A stretch of DNA of 64,000 nucleotides from contig JAGZZT010000006.1 in assembly GCA_018377235.1 (NCBI GenBank), forward strand, positions 76,636-140,635, in the 5' to 3' direction. Below the pieces are notes generated by a model. It saw only the letters and a program-made list of their open reading frames with translations, was not told where the DNA came from and ran no database searches. The position numbers and the translations under genes were made by a program. Shown here piece after piece: positions 22,532-31,670 of this stretch (position 1 is its first letter; each line of letters begins with the position of its first letter). This DNA is from Clostridium sp. (GTDB lineage: Bacteria; Bacillota; Clostridia; Lachnospirales; Lachnospiraceae).

Positions 22532-24298
22532 GTGAAAAAGGCAGGGGCATTTTTTTTAGCCGCAGCCGCAGTGGCAGCGGCAATTTTTCTGATACCTGTG
22601 CAGGAAAAAGAAAAATTTGGACAAGGGCAGATACATGGTGAAGCACATTTTGGGGGAGAGGAAAGGATTTTAACAGACGAGGAAGCTGCTCTGGCAGAAG
22701 GATGCCGGCAGGATTTAGAAGAGCTTTCAAAGTCAAAGGACAACAGAAATAACATAGATTTGTGCTGGAACATTGTATCACGGCTTTTTCAGGGACAGGA
22801 ATCTATTTATATATCAGCACAGCTTCTGGAAGAATATGCAGAACGTACACGCGGGCTGACATCTGAAAGTCAGGTGAAACTGTATGGTAATATTGGGCAG
22901 CTGTATTTTCTCTCCGGTAGTTATGCATCGGCGCTATACTATTACTGGAGAGGTATTTACAAATTGGAGACAGAGCCATGGATTCCAGATAATGAGTTTT
23001 ATCAGGCTAAATTTCTGTCAGCTGTCGGCGATACGTCTTACGCGCTTGAACAGTATGAAACAGCGATAAAGCAGTACGGCCAGTCCTTAGAGATGTTTGA
23101 AGCATCTGGAAGGAGAGACAGCGCTGCAGAAAACAGTTTGTGCCTGATTAATAAGAGCGCTTCCCATATTGAAATGGGACAGCTTTCGGAAGCTGCTTCC
23201 TGTCTGAAGCGTTTGGAGGAACTTCTGGAGATTCTTCCAGCAGGGCAGAGGGATGATATAGAAATTTTGAAAAAGAATCAGCTGGCGCAGCTGGCAGCCA
23301 GGCAGAATGATTTGGATACAGCAGAGAAAGAGCTTAGGGAGGCATATCAGCTTCTTGAGTCAGATACAGAAGAGTATTCTCTTGGAAAAGAAATTTATCT
23401 TGATAATACGCGTGCTCAGCTATATCAGCGTGGAGAACAATATGAAGAAGCCTTGAAGCTGTATCAGAAAACGGCAGAAGCGTCTGAAAAACAGGGACTT
23501 GGACTGGAGGCAGAGATTTACTATGATATGTCAAAAATCTGCATGGAATTGGGAAAACAGGAGCAGTATGTCCAGTATATAGAGTTATATGCCGAAACTT
23601 TGAAGAAAAAGAATCAGGCTTTAAGTGAGGAATATGTGGATTACTCCCGCGGTTTATATGAGTGCAGCCGTCTGAAAAGAGAGAGATATTTGGGACGGAT
23701 GGCAGCTGCTGCAGGAGGAACTATGGCAGTAATTCTGTTTTCAGGTTTTACATGGTTTCTGATTAAATGGAGAAAAAAGAGTGTTTTAGATCAGATGACC
23801 AGACTGTATACCAGAACATATCTGGATGAATATATGAAAAGAAATAAAAAGAAGCTTCTGAACCATCCTCTTTCAGTTATTATGCTGGACATAGATTATT
23901 TTAAACAGTATAACGACTGCTATGGTCATTTGAAAGGAGATGCGGGAATCAAAACGATAGCGGAAATTTTGATAAAGGCTGCAGGAAAAAACGGAAGGGC
24001 AGTTCGGTATGGGGGAGAAGAAATGCTGGTACTGCTTCCAAATTCAGATAAAGCATATGCAGAAAAAACGGCAGAGTGGATTCAGGCTGCTGTAAAGGAA
24101 GAAGAAATCCCACACTGCCGTTCAGAAGCTGCAAAATATTTAACCGTCAGTATGGGAATTTATACAAAAGAATATCAAGGAGAGGATATTTTTGAACTGA
24201 TCGGGAAGGCAGACGAGGCTCTCTATCAGGCTAAGGAAGCCGGACGAAACAGGTATTGTGTCAGGCAGCAGGATTTTTGTCAAAGTCCGGAAATTTAG
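22532..24298 (+). CDS. TPR-repeat diguanylate cyclase (GGDEF)
   Basis: Protein of 588 residues. A signal anchor spans residues 5-22; residues 60-370 are TPR-like helical repeats (for example QLYFLSGSYASALYYYWRGI, VGDTSYALEQYETAIKQYG) outside the membrane; a second membrane helix lies near 388-411; a GGDEF domain follows (MLDIDYFKQYNDCYGHLKGD, then RYGGEEMLVLLP). The active-site loop is GGEEM instead of GGDEF/GGEEF, still with the key acidic residues; no RxxD inhibitory site precedes it. It probably makes c-di-GMP in response to an extracytoplasmic signal. GTG start with GAGGAGG. Its stop overlaps the convergent kinase gene by 4 bases. Confidence 0.88.
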   Translation: MKKAGAFFLAAAAVAAAIFLIPVQEKEKFGQGQIHGEAHFGGEERILTDEEAALAEGCRQDLEELSKSKDNRNNIDLCWNIVSRLFQGQESIYISAQLLEEYAERTRGLTSESQVKLYGNIGQLYFLSGSYASALYYYWRGIYKLETEPWIPDNEFYQAKFLSAVGDTSYALEQYETAIKQYGQSLEMFEASGRRDSAAENSLCLINKSASHIEMGQLSEAASCLKRLEELLEILPAGQRDDIEILKKNQLAQLAARQNDLDTAEKELREAYQLLESDTEEYSLGKEIYLDNTRAQLYQRGEQYEEALKLYQKTAEASEKQGLGLEAEIYYDMSKICMELGKQEQYVQYIELYAETLKKKNQALSEEYVDYSRGLYECSRLKRERYLGRMAAAAGGTMAVILFSGFTWFLIKWRKKSVLDQMTRLYTRTYLDEYMKRNKKKLLNHPLSVIMLDIDYFKQYNDCYGHLKGDAGIKTIAEILIKAAGKNGRAVRYGGEEMLVLLPNSDKAYAEKTAEWIQAAVKEEEIPHCRSEAAKYLTVSMGIYTKEYQGEDIFELIGKADEALYQAKEAGRNRYCVRQQDFCQSPEI

Positions 24299-25323
24299 CG
24301 GCTGGCAGGCAGAGTCACGATAAAGGCAGAACCAATATCCAGCGTGCTTGATACAGTGATGGTTCCCTGGTTTAATTCAAGAATTCGTTTCACCATAGGC
24401 AGTCCCAGGCCGTTTCCGGGAGAAGAGTCCTTATCTTTACGGAAAAATTTGTCAAAAATATGGGATAAGGTAGTTTCATCCATGCCAATACCTGTATCGG
24501 CGATAGTGATCTGCAGAGCATTATTTTGTTTTTTCAGAAGCACAGAGACAGTACCTCCTTTTAATGTATACTGAATGGCATTGTGGAGAAGATTGACCCA
24601 GACCTGCATCATCATCTCCCCATTTCCGTAATACTCAGCCGGTTCCAGATCAATATCCAGCCCCAGCTGTTTTTTGTCCCATAGAGGCTCTAAAAGGAGT
24701 ACAGCCTGGCGCAGCTGTTCGTCCAGAGAATATAATTTTTTATTGGTGACTATTTCCTGCTTTTCAAGCCTTGAGAGAGATAAAATATTGCCTGACAGGC
24801 TGGACAGCTGTCTCACACTGTCAATAATAATATGGATATATTCGTCCCGTTCCTCATCAGAGAGGCTGTGATCCTGGAGAAGGGTGGTATACCCTTCGAT
24901 TGCGGCCAGAGGAGTCCGGAATTCATGACTGATATTGGAGGCAAAATCATTTCTCAGGGCTTCAATGCTTCCAAGTTCCTGAACCATCTTATTAAAATGT
25001 CCGGCCAGCTCGTTCAGCTCAGGAGAGGAATAGTCTGTCTTCACCCTCACGGTGAAATCTCCTTTTGATACTTTTTTGATAGCGTCAATAAAGGTCATAA
25101 TGGGAGATAAAAGAAAGTGATTTACCAGCCAGGTCAGAATTAAACCAGCCAGAAGACATTCTCCCAGAGTAGTCATCAAAGGAAAATAGGGGTTCGGTCC
25201 GTAGTGATTCGTCCGGCTGCTGAAATGGAACAAAATCCAGCCTACCAGGGCAGGAGTAATGGTAGTGCTGATTAAAATAATTAGAATAATATAAAATTTC
25301 AGAGGAGATACCGGACGCTTCAT
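24295..25323 (-). CDS. Sensor histidine kinase (HAMP, VanS-like)
   Basis: Membrane kinase of 342 residues. Two helices (11-31 and 52-73) flank a short outer loop of about 20 residues; HAMP follows (residues 74-125). The phosphoacceptor is His133 in SNISHEFRTPLAAIEG, with N-box VWVNLLHNAIQYT, G1 IADTGIGMDE and G2 GNGLGLPMVKR. The minimal sensing loop suggests it detects stress in or near the membrane. Its ATG overlaps the response-regulator stop (ATGA). The pair is divergent from an RND efflux operon and probably regulates it. Confidence 0.93.
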   Translation of the reverse strand: MKRPVSPLKFYIILIILISTTITPALVGWILFHFSSRTNHYGPNPYFPLMTTLGECLLAGLILTWLVNHFLLSPIMTFIDAIKKVSKGDFTVRVKTDYSSPELNELAGHFNKMVQELGSIEALRNDFASNISHEFRTPLAAIEGYTTLLQDHSLSDEERDEYIHIIIDSVRQLSSLSGNILSLSRLEKQEIVTNKKLYSLDEQLRQAVLLLEPLWDKKQLGLDIDLEPAEYYGNGEMMMQVWVNLLHNAIQYTLKGGTVSVLLKKQNNALQITIADTGIGMDETTLSHIFDKFFRKDKDSSPGNGLGLPMVKRILELNQGTITVSSTLDIGSAFIVTLPASR

Positions 25324-25997
25324 GATTCCTGCTTCACCACCTTATATCCAAGACCCCGGACCGTTTGAATTTGAAAATCATTACAGTCTTTCAAACGCTC
25401 TCTGAGACGGTTAATATGTACATCTACTGTTCTTTCATCAGAAGGGGAATCGATCCCCCATATTTCATCCATCAGCTGCCTGCGGGTAAATATTTTATTG
25501 GGATACGACATCAGCTTATAGAGCAAATAGAATTCTTTCTGCGGGAGAAGAGAAACTTCCTCGCCGCAGCGTACAGTCAGGGCATCATAATCAAGAGTTG
25601 TACTTCCGCAGGAAATTTTACGTTCTGTGGAAATTTTGGCCCGTTTCAGAAGGGCGCCGATCCGCAGTATCATTTCATTCACATCAATAGGCTTCACCAT
25701 ATAATCATCCGTTCCTGCCAGAAATCCTCTCTGCTTATCTTCAAACCTTTCTTTTGCCGTGATAATCAGAATCGGCATAGTGTAGCCATGTTCCCGTAAA
25801 GTCTGAATCAATTCATAGCCGTCCATGCCAGGCATCATGATATCAGAAATAATTAAATCGATGTATTCAGTATCCAGGATTTTCAGCGCGGTCATTCCAG
25901 TTTCTGCTGGCATGGCACAGTAGCCGTTGTGCATCAGAACTGTGCAGAACAGATTTCTCAGTTTTTTATCGTCTTCTACAACAAGAATGTTAAACAT
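25320..25997 (-). CDS. OmpR/PhoB family response regulator
   Basis: Response regulator of 225 residues: receiver domain with the acidic pair in NILVVEDDKKL, phospho-Asp in LIISDIMMPGMDGYEL (about 51) and Lys in IITAKERFED; winged-helix DNA-binding domain from about 130 (KEFYLLYKLM, then DERTVDVHINRLRERLKD and TVRGLGYKVV). Start 25997 is supported by GAGGAGAAG; the longer open frame to 26114 has no ribosome site. Three 11-base direct repeats before the efflux operon are the likely target. Confidence 0.94.
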   Translation of the reverse strand: MFNILVVEDDKKLRNLFCTVLMHNGYCAMPAETGMTALKILDTEYIDLIISDIMMPGMDGYELIQTLREHGYTMPILIITAKERFEDKQRGFLAGTDDYMVKPIDVNEMILRIGALLKRAKISTERKISCGSTTLDYDALTVRCGEEVSLLPQKEFYLLYKLMSYPNKIFTRRQLMDEIWGIDSPSDERTVDVHINRLRERLKDCNDFQIQTVRGLGYKVVKQES

Positions 25998-26119
25998 CTT
26001 CTTCTCCTCGCTTTGTCTGCTTCGCAGCTGTTTGTTTTTCTGCTGATGGAATATAGTATACCATGGGAATATTAAATTTGTATAAACAGCAGCAGGAAAA
26101 CACAAAAGTTTCAAAATTA

Positions 26120-26174
26120 GTTTATGTTCGGTTTAAATTAAGTTTAAGTTCAATTAAAGGTAAAATGGTATACT
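26120..26174 (+). promoter_or_regulatory. Activator-type promoter of the RND efflux operon
   Basis: GTTTA-led units begin at 26120, 26131 and 26142 (11-base spacing, one helical turn each), as bound by OmpR/PhoB-type regulators. They end at the -35 position of TATACT (26169-26174), which has no recognisable -35 of its own, implying dependence on the phosphorylated regulator. Confidence 0.6.
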
Positions 26175-26257
26175 CCCTCTTAAAGAACTGGAAGTCTGAT
26201 GAAGAATTCCAGAAAAGTAATTCCAGAAAAGTGAAGGAAGGAGAGAGGAGAATTGTG

Positions 26258-27430
26258 ATGGATAAACGGGAAGGGAATAGAGAAATGTTAAGCCAGGCAG
26301 CCAGTTTACTGAAAAAGCACAGGAAAATTGTAATTCCGGCAGCTGTCCTGTTTACAGCAGCACTGGTATTTTTGTCTGGCAGAGGAGAAAAAAGAGGCGG
26401 AAAAGGCCCTGAGGAGATGAATCGGGAAAATCAGGTGACGGTGGTATCTGCAGAGCATCCGAAAAAGGGAACGATAGAGCTTGAAACCTCTGTGACAGGA
26501 ACGATAGAGCCTGCGGATGTAGTCACTATTTATTCTAAAACATCAGGAGATGTGACTTCTGTGCAGGTAAAAGCGGGCGATATGGTAGAGCAAGGGCAGA
26601 TTTTAGCTACCATAGACACAAAGCAGGTAGATTCCGCTAAAAATTCTATGGAGTCAGCCAGACTCACATATGAGGAGGCGCAGAGTACCTTAAACCGCCA
26701 GCAGCTTCTCTACACAGGCGGAGATATTTCAGATCAGGAATACGAGCAGTATCAGAATCAGGCAGAATCAGCAAGACTTGCTTATGAATCGGCAAAAATG
26801 ACGTATGAAAATCAGGTAGAATACAGTACAATTACTGCTCCTATTGCGGGAAAGGTGGAAAGCTGTTCTATTGAAGTATTTGATACAGTGGGAAGCAGCA
26901 CACAGCTCTGTGTTATTTCGGGAGAAGGCGCCCAGACTTTGAAATTTTATGTAACAGAGAGGGTAGCAGAAAACCTGGCCGCAGGAGATGGGCTGAGAGT
27001 AGAAAAGGACGGGAAAAGTTACAGCGGGATGATTACAGAGGTAAGCGGGATGGTCGATTCTTCCACAGGAATGTTTGAGGCGAAAGGGAGTGTAAGCAAT
27101 GCGGAATCTATACCAGCAGGAAGTGTGGTAAAGATTTATCTTACCTCTGAAAAGGCGGAAGATGTTATGACAGTACCTGTGGATGCAGTTTACTTTGATG
27201 GGGGTGTAGGAAACGTATATATTTACCAGAATGGAACCGTTCACAAACAGGAAGTAGAAGTAGGGATTTTTGATTCTGAACTGGCTGAAATTCAGTCTGG
27301 ACTTTCAGATAGTGATTTGGTTATCAGTACGTGGAGTTCTGAACTTTATGAAGGAAGTACTGTAAGGCTGAAGGAAGAAGAGACAGAATCTGCCGAAGAA
27401 ACTACAGCTTCTTCGGCAGAACAGCGGTAG
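26258..27430 (+). CDS. RND/HlyD-family efflux adaptor (periplasmic adaptor-like)
   Basis: Membrane-fusion protein of 390 residues. A charged N-terminus and one membrane helix (24-41) are followed by a barrel-sandwich hybrid lipoyl half (DVVTIYSKTSGDVTSVQVKA, then GDMVEQGQILATID), an alpha-helical hairpin rich in Ala/Gln/Ser, the second lipoyl half (YSTITAPIAGKVESCSI) and a C-terminal beta-barrel. ATG 26258 has GGAAGGAGAGAGGA upstream; the longer open frame lacks a ribosome site. It would link the pump at 27444 to the TolC-like proteins. A 14-base tandem duplication (26205-26232) lies in its leader. Confidence 0.9.
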   Translation: MDKREGNREMLSQAASLLKKHRKIVIPAAVLFTAALVFLSGRGEKRGGKGPEEMNRENQVTVVSAEHPKKGTIELETSVTGTIEPADVVTIYSKTSGDVTSVQVKAGDMVEQGQILATIDTKQVDSAKNSMESARLTYEEAQSTLNRQQLLYTGGDISDQEYEQYQNQAESARLAYESAKMTYENQVEYSTITAPIAGKVESCSIEVFDTVGSSTQLCVISGEGAQTLKFYVTERVAENLAAGDGLRVEKDGKSYSGMITEVSGMVDSSTGMFEAKGSVSNAESIPAGSVVKIYLTSEKAEDVMTVPVDAVYFDGGVGNVYIYQNGTVHKQEVEVGIFDSELAEIQSGLSDSDLVISTWSSELYEGSTVRLKEEETESAEETTASSAEQR

Positions 27431-27443
27431 GAGGATGCAGAAT

Positions 27444-30400
27444 ATGGGAATTACAAAGTTTGTCCTGAAACGTCCTGTTACTATTATCATGACTCTACTC
27501 TGTCTTCTGGTGTTTGGAATTTCATCTGTTTTTAATGCTGCGTTAGAGCAGATGCCGGAGATGGAGACTCCCATGATGACCATTATGGCCACTTATGAAG
27601 GCGCCGGTCCGGAAGATATCAGTGAGCTGGTGACAGAGCCCATTGAGGATGCTGTCAGTACACTGGAGGGGGTTAAGAGCATCAGTTCTTCGTCAAACGA
27701 CGGTTCTTCTATGGTTATGCTGGAGTATGATTATGGCACAGATATGGATGAGGCTTACAGCGATTTGACAAAAAAGATGAGCAGTATCGAACGTCAGCTC
27801 CCAGAGGATGTGGAAACGCCCACTGTGATGGAGATGAGCCAGAATGCGAGTACTACCATGATGCTGTCAGTCGGTCATAAAACAGAGGCAGATCTTTATG
27901 ACTATACAGAACAGAAGATTGTGCCGGAATTGGAAAAGATTTCTTCAGTGGCGTCTGTAGAAGCGAGAGGAGGTACATCAAAATACATAAAAATCCAGCT
28001 GAACCGGGAGAAAATGGAGCAGTATCAGGTGACAATGTCTCAAATCACCTCTGCAATCCAGGATGCCAATGTCTCTTCTCCATCAGGCGATACAGTGGTG
28101 GGAAACCTGGAACTTTCAGTGACTACTTCCATTGAAACATCAGGTGAAAATGAACTGAAGACCATTCCGGTTACCACGGATTCAGGAAATATCGTACTTC
28201 TGGAAGATGTAGCGGATGTATATACAGCAGAAGAAGAGCGGGGAGGAATTTCAAGATATGATGGAGAAGAAACGATTTCTATATCCATTACGAAAAATCA
28301 GAGCAGTACGGCGATAGAAGTTTCAAATGCTGTCAATGAAGTTATAAAAGAACTTCAGGAATCGGATCCGGATCTGGAGATTGAGGTGGCTGATGATACA
28401 GCCGATACCATTCTGGATTCACTCAAAGATGTAGCAGAAACCATGATTCTGTCTGTACTTATTTCTATGGCAGTTATTTTTCTGTTTTTTGGAGATGTCA
28501 AGGCATCTTTAATTGTGGGAAGTTCGATTCCGACCTCTATTCTAATGTCCCTGATTGCCATGACTTCTGCCGGATTTTCTTTGAATGTCATTACAATGAG
28601 CGCTCTGGTTCTGGGTGTTGGCATGATGGTGGATAACTCAATCGTTGTTTTGGAAAGCTGCTTCAGGGCAACAGAATCTAATCGTGATAAAGGAATTTTT
28701 GGATATGCAAAAGCAGCTCTTCTGGGAAGCAATACAGTGCTGGCTTCTATTATTGGAGGTACGGCTACAACCTGTGTCGTATTCCTTCCTCTGGCAGCAA
28801 TTCAGGGAATGTCAGGGCAGATGTTTGGACCTCTCGGATATACCGTTGTGTTCTGTATGCTGGCTTCACTTTTGTCGGCTGTTACGGTTGTGCCTCTGTG
28901 CTATGTCATGTATAAGCCAAAGGAAAAGACAGAAGCTTTTATGTCAAGACCAGTGGAGCATCTTCAAAATCAGTATCGAAGGATTATGAAAAAATTGCTC
29001 AGGCATAAAGGACAGGTGATGCTGGTATCGGTTCTGATGCTGGCTGCAACTTTTTACCTGGCGTCTGGCATGGAGACAGAGCTGATGACCTCTGATGATA
29101 CAGGACAGATCAGTATTGATATCGAGACAAGGCCTGGGCTGATTGATACAAAGGCAGAGGACGCGATTACACAGATTGAGGATCTGGTTTCTTCCAATGA
29201 AAATGTAGACTCATATATGCTTCGTTATCAGAGCCAGAGCGGTACAGTGACAGCTTACTTGAAAGATGACAGAACAATGGATACAGACGAACTGGCTGAA
29301 TTATGGCAGAAGGAACTGTCAGGTATTGAAAATATAACTGTCGATGTGACAGCGGGAAGTTCCATGAGTTTTATGCAGGGCAGCCGCGGATATGAAACGA
29401 TTCTTATGGGAACCGATTATGATGAATTAAAAGAAACCAGTGATAAAATTGTGGCCGAACTGATAAAAAGGGATGATATTATCAATATTCATTCTACATT
29501 TGAAAATAATGCGCCGATTGTTACAATTGATGTAGATCCGCTGATGGCGAAACAGAGAGGGCTTACGGCTTCCGCTATTGGAACAGCGGTCAACCAGACC
29601 TTGAGCGGGGTAACTGCCGCGACTCTGACAGTAGACGGAGAAGATATGGATGTAAAGGTAGAATTTCCGGAAAACGAATATGAGACGATTGAACAGCTGA
29701 AGAATATTACTTTGACAGCAGGCGATGGAACTGCGGCAGCGCTGACAGATGTAGCGGATATTGTGTATGAAGACAGTCCATCTTCCATCAGCCGGGAAGA
29801 TAAGATGTTTAAAGTCACTCTAAGCGGAGATTTTACAGGGCAGGATACCTCAGCTCAAATTGACAGCGAAGTGATTGCACCGAACCTGACCGGAACAATT
29901 AAAAAGGGAACTAACAGTATGGATCGGATGATGAATGAGGAGTTTTCTTCTCTTTACACAGCAATTGCCATAGCGGTATTTCTGATTTTTGCAGTCATGG
30001 CAGCGCAGTTTGAATCGATTAAGTTTTCAGTCATGGTTATGACAACGATTCCATTCAGCCTGATTGGTTCCTTCGGTTTTTTAAAGCTGACAGGTGTTTC
30101 CATGAGCATGACCTCTATCCTGGGATTTCTGATTTTAGTGGGAACCGTAGTAAATAACGGAATTCTCTATGTAGATACAGTAAACCAGTACAGAATGGAA
30201 ATGGACATGGAGACAGCTATGATAGAGGCTGGAGCGACACGTCTGAGACCGATGCTGATGACCAGCCTTACTACGATTTTGGGAATGCTGCCTATGGCCA
30301 TGGCGCTGGGAAGCAGCGGATCCACCACTCAGGGACTGGCAGTAGTGGATATTGGAGGTTTGACAGTGGGACTTTTTGTTGCGCTTTTCATGCTTCCGGT

Positions 30401-30461
30401 TTACTACGCGCTTATGAACAGAAAGCAGAGCTCATGGAACGAAGACTGGGATATAGACTAA
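27444..30461 (+). CDS. RND-family efflux transporter (AcrB-like)
   Basis: Proton-driven pump of 1005 residues with the usual two-fold repeat: TM1 (ITKFVLKRPVTIIMTLLCLL), a large outer loop, TM2-6, TM7 and a second loop, TM8-12. The proton-relay region reads GVGMMVDNSIVVLE in TM4, where AcrB has two Asp; the first is kept and the second is Asn here. The ATG at 27435 overlaps AGGAGG; the ATG at 27444 has proper spacing and gives the standard start, so it was chosen. The gene lies 13 bases after the adaptor and before two TolC-like genes. Substrates are unknown. Confidence 0.93.
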   Translation: MGITKFVLKRPVTIIMTLLCLLVFGISSVFNAALEQMPEMETPMMTIMATYEGAGPEDISELVTEPIEDAVSTLEGVKSISSSSNDGSSMVMLEYDYGTDMDEAYSDLTKKMSSIERQLPEDVETPTVMEMSQNASTTMMLSVGHKTEADLYDYTEQKIVPELEKISSVASVEARGGTSKYIKIQLNREKMEQYQVTMSQITSAIQDANVSSPSGDTVVGNLELSVTTSIETSGENELKTIPVTTDSGNIVLLEDVADVYTAEEERGGISRYDGEETISISITKNQSSTAIEVSNAVNEVIKELQESDPDLEIEVADDTADTILDSLKDVAETMILSVLISMAVIFLFFGDVKASLIVGSSIPTSILMSLIAMTSAGFSLNVITMSALVLGVGMMVDNSIVVLESCFRATESNRDKGIFGYAKAALLGSNTVLASIIGGTATTCVVFLPLAAIQGMSGQMFGPLGYTVVFCMLASLLSAVTVVPLCYVMYKPKEKTEAFMSRPVEHLQNQYRRIMKKLLRHKGQVMLVSVLMLAATFYLASGMETELMTSDDTGQISIDIETRPGLIDTKAEDAITQIEDLVSSNENVDSYMLRYQSQSGTVTAYLKDDRTMDTDELAELWQKELSGIENITVDVTAGSSMSFMQGSRGYETILMGTDYDELKETSDKIVAELIKRDDIINIHSTFENNAPIVTIDVDPLMAKQRGLTASAIGTAVNQTLSGVTAATLTVDGEDMDVKVEFPENEYETIEQLKNITLTAGDGTAAALTDVADIVYEDSPSSISREDKMFKVTLSGDFTGQDTSAQIDSEVIAPNLTGTIKKGTNSMDRMMNEEFSSLYTAIAIAVFLIFAVMAAQFESIKFSVMVMTTIPFSLIGSFGFLKLTGVSMSMTSILGFLILVGTVVNNGILYVDTVNQYRMEMDMETAMIEAGATRLRPMLMTSLTTILGMLPMAMALGSSGSTTQGLAVVDIGGLTVGLFVALFMLPVYYALMNRKQSSWNEDWDID

Positions 30462-30476
30462 AAGGAGGGACAGGAA

Positions 30477-31649
30477 ATGAAAAAAAGGTTCGGACAGAGA
30501 GCAGCGGCTATAGCATCGGTTTTAACAGTTTTATCTGGTTTCTGTTTTCCTCTTCAGGCATGGGCGGCCAGTCCGCCCTTTGCCTATACAGAGGAAGAAT
30601 GGGCGTTACTCAGGGATGATATACTGGAATTTTCGGAGATTGAGAATCTGGTCCATGAATATAATACGACAGTAAAGCAGAATGCGATCAGCTATAAGGA
30701 TTATCAGGGAAAGGACAGCAATGAAATAGCGCAGGAGTATTATGATGCAGCAGAAGAAATTTATGACAGCCAGCCGGATCTGGATCCTGATTCATCCAGC
30801 TATGCTTCGGATTTATCATCCTATATTAAGAATGAACAGACAGCGGATTCTATGAAAGAGTCAGGAGACAGCAGCGTGGATGATGAGGACACAATTAAGT
30901 GGGGCTATACCCAGGAAGAGAAGGAGCTGGTAAGCCAGGCCCAGGAACTGATGATTTCTTATTGGAACAGTATGGAGAAGCTGTCTGCTCTGAGGCAGGA
31001 GCTTTATGAGGCGCAAAGGAATGAGACAAGCCTAAAGACAAAGGCAGAGGCAGGAATGGCCACTCAGTCAGAGGTACTGACAGCGGGGCAGGCTGTGCTT
31101 ACAGCACAGTCAGAGATTACCTCTGCAGAAAGTACCCTGGAGAAGACAAAAAACAGCCTGATTCTGATGCTGGGCTGGGATTATGGAGATTCAGTGGAAA
31201 TAAAAAAACTTCCGGAACCGGACCTGGAGTCCATTGACTGCGTTCAGCTGGAGAATGATTTGAATACAGCGGCAGAAAATAATTATGATTTAAAAATTCT
31301 TAAAAAGCAGCTTCAAAACGCCAGATCCAGCAGTGTGGAAGCTTCTGTTCGGGAGAAGATTGCGAGCGGAGAAAAGGCAGTTCGCTCTAATGTGACAACT
31401 GCTTATCAGAGCTTGATGCTGGCCAGAAATCAGTACATTCAGGCTGTAAACAGTCTGTCATTAAAAGAACAGGAACTGGAAACAGCAAAGAGAAAAAAGG
31501 AGGCGGGGCTTTTAAGTGAAAACAATTATCAGACAACTGTCAGCAGCTGTGAAACGGCAGAATCAGAAAAACAGACGGCGGCGTACAGTCTGCTTGCGGC
31601 AAAGCTGGAATATGACTGGCAGGTGGGAGGTCTGGCATCTGCTTCATAA
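30477..31649 (+). CDS. TolC family protein, first copy
   Basis: Exported protein of 390 residues. A signal peptide ends near residue 30 (FCFPLQAWAA). The body is mostly helical coiled coil and contains two TolC-type repeats: AGMATQSEVLTAGQAVLTAQ near 192 and AGLLSENNYQTTVSSCETAE near 340. These match the outer-membrane efflux protein pattern (AG-x-ATxSDVLxAQ). A Gly-poor, Asp/Ser-rich insert covers about 85-140. The obvious beta-barrel strands of outer-membrane TolC are not evident by eye. It starts 15 bases after the RND pump gene. In an organism without an outer membrane its site of action is unclear. Confidence 0.83.
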   Translation: MKKRFGQRAAAIASVLTVLSGFCFPLQAWAASPPFAYTEEEWALLRDDILEFSEIENLVHEYNTTVKQNAISYKDYQGKDSNEIAQEYYDAAEEIYDSQPDLDPDSSSYASDLSSYIKNEQTADSMKESGDSSVDDEDTIKWGYTQEEKELVSQAQELMISYWNSMEKLSALRQELYEAQRNETSLKTKAEAGMATQSEVLTAGQAVLTAQSEITSAESTLEKTKNSLILMLGWDYGDSVEIKKLPEPDLESIDCVQLENDLNTAAENNYDLKILKKQLQNARSSSVEASVREKIASGEKAVRSNVTTAYQSLMLARNQYIQAVNSLSLKEQELETAKRKKEAGLLSENNYQTTVSSCETAESEKQTAAYSLLAAKLEYDWQVGGLASAS

Positions 31650-31670
31650 AAGAAACACGGAGGTGGTACT

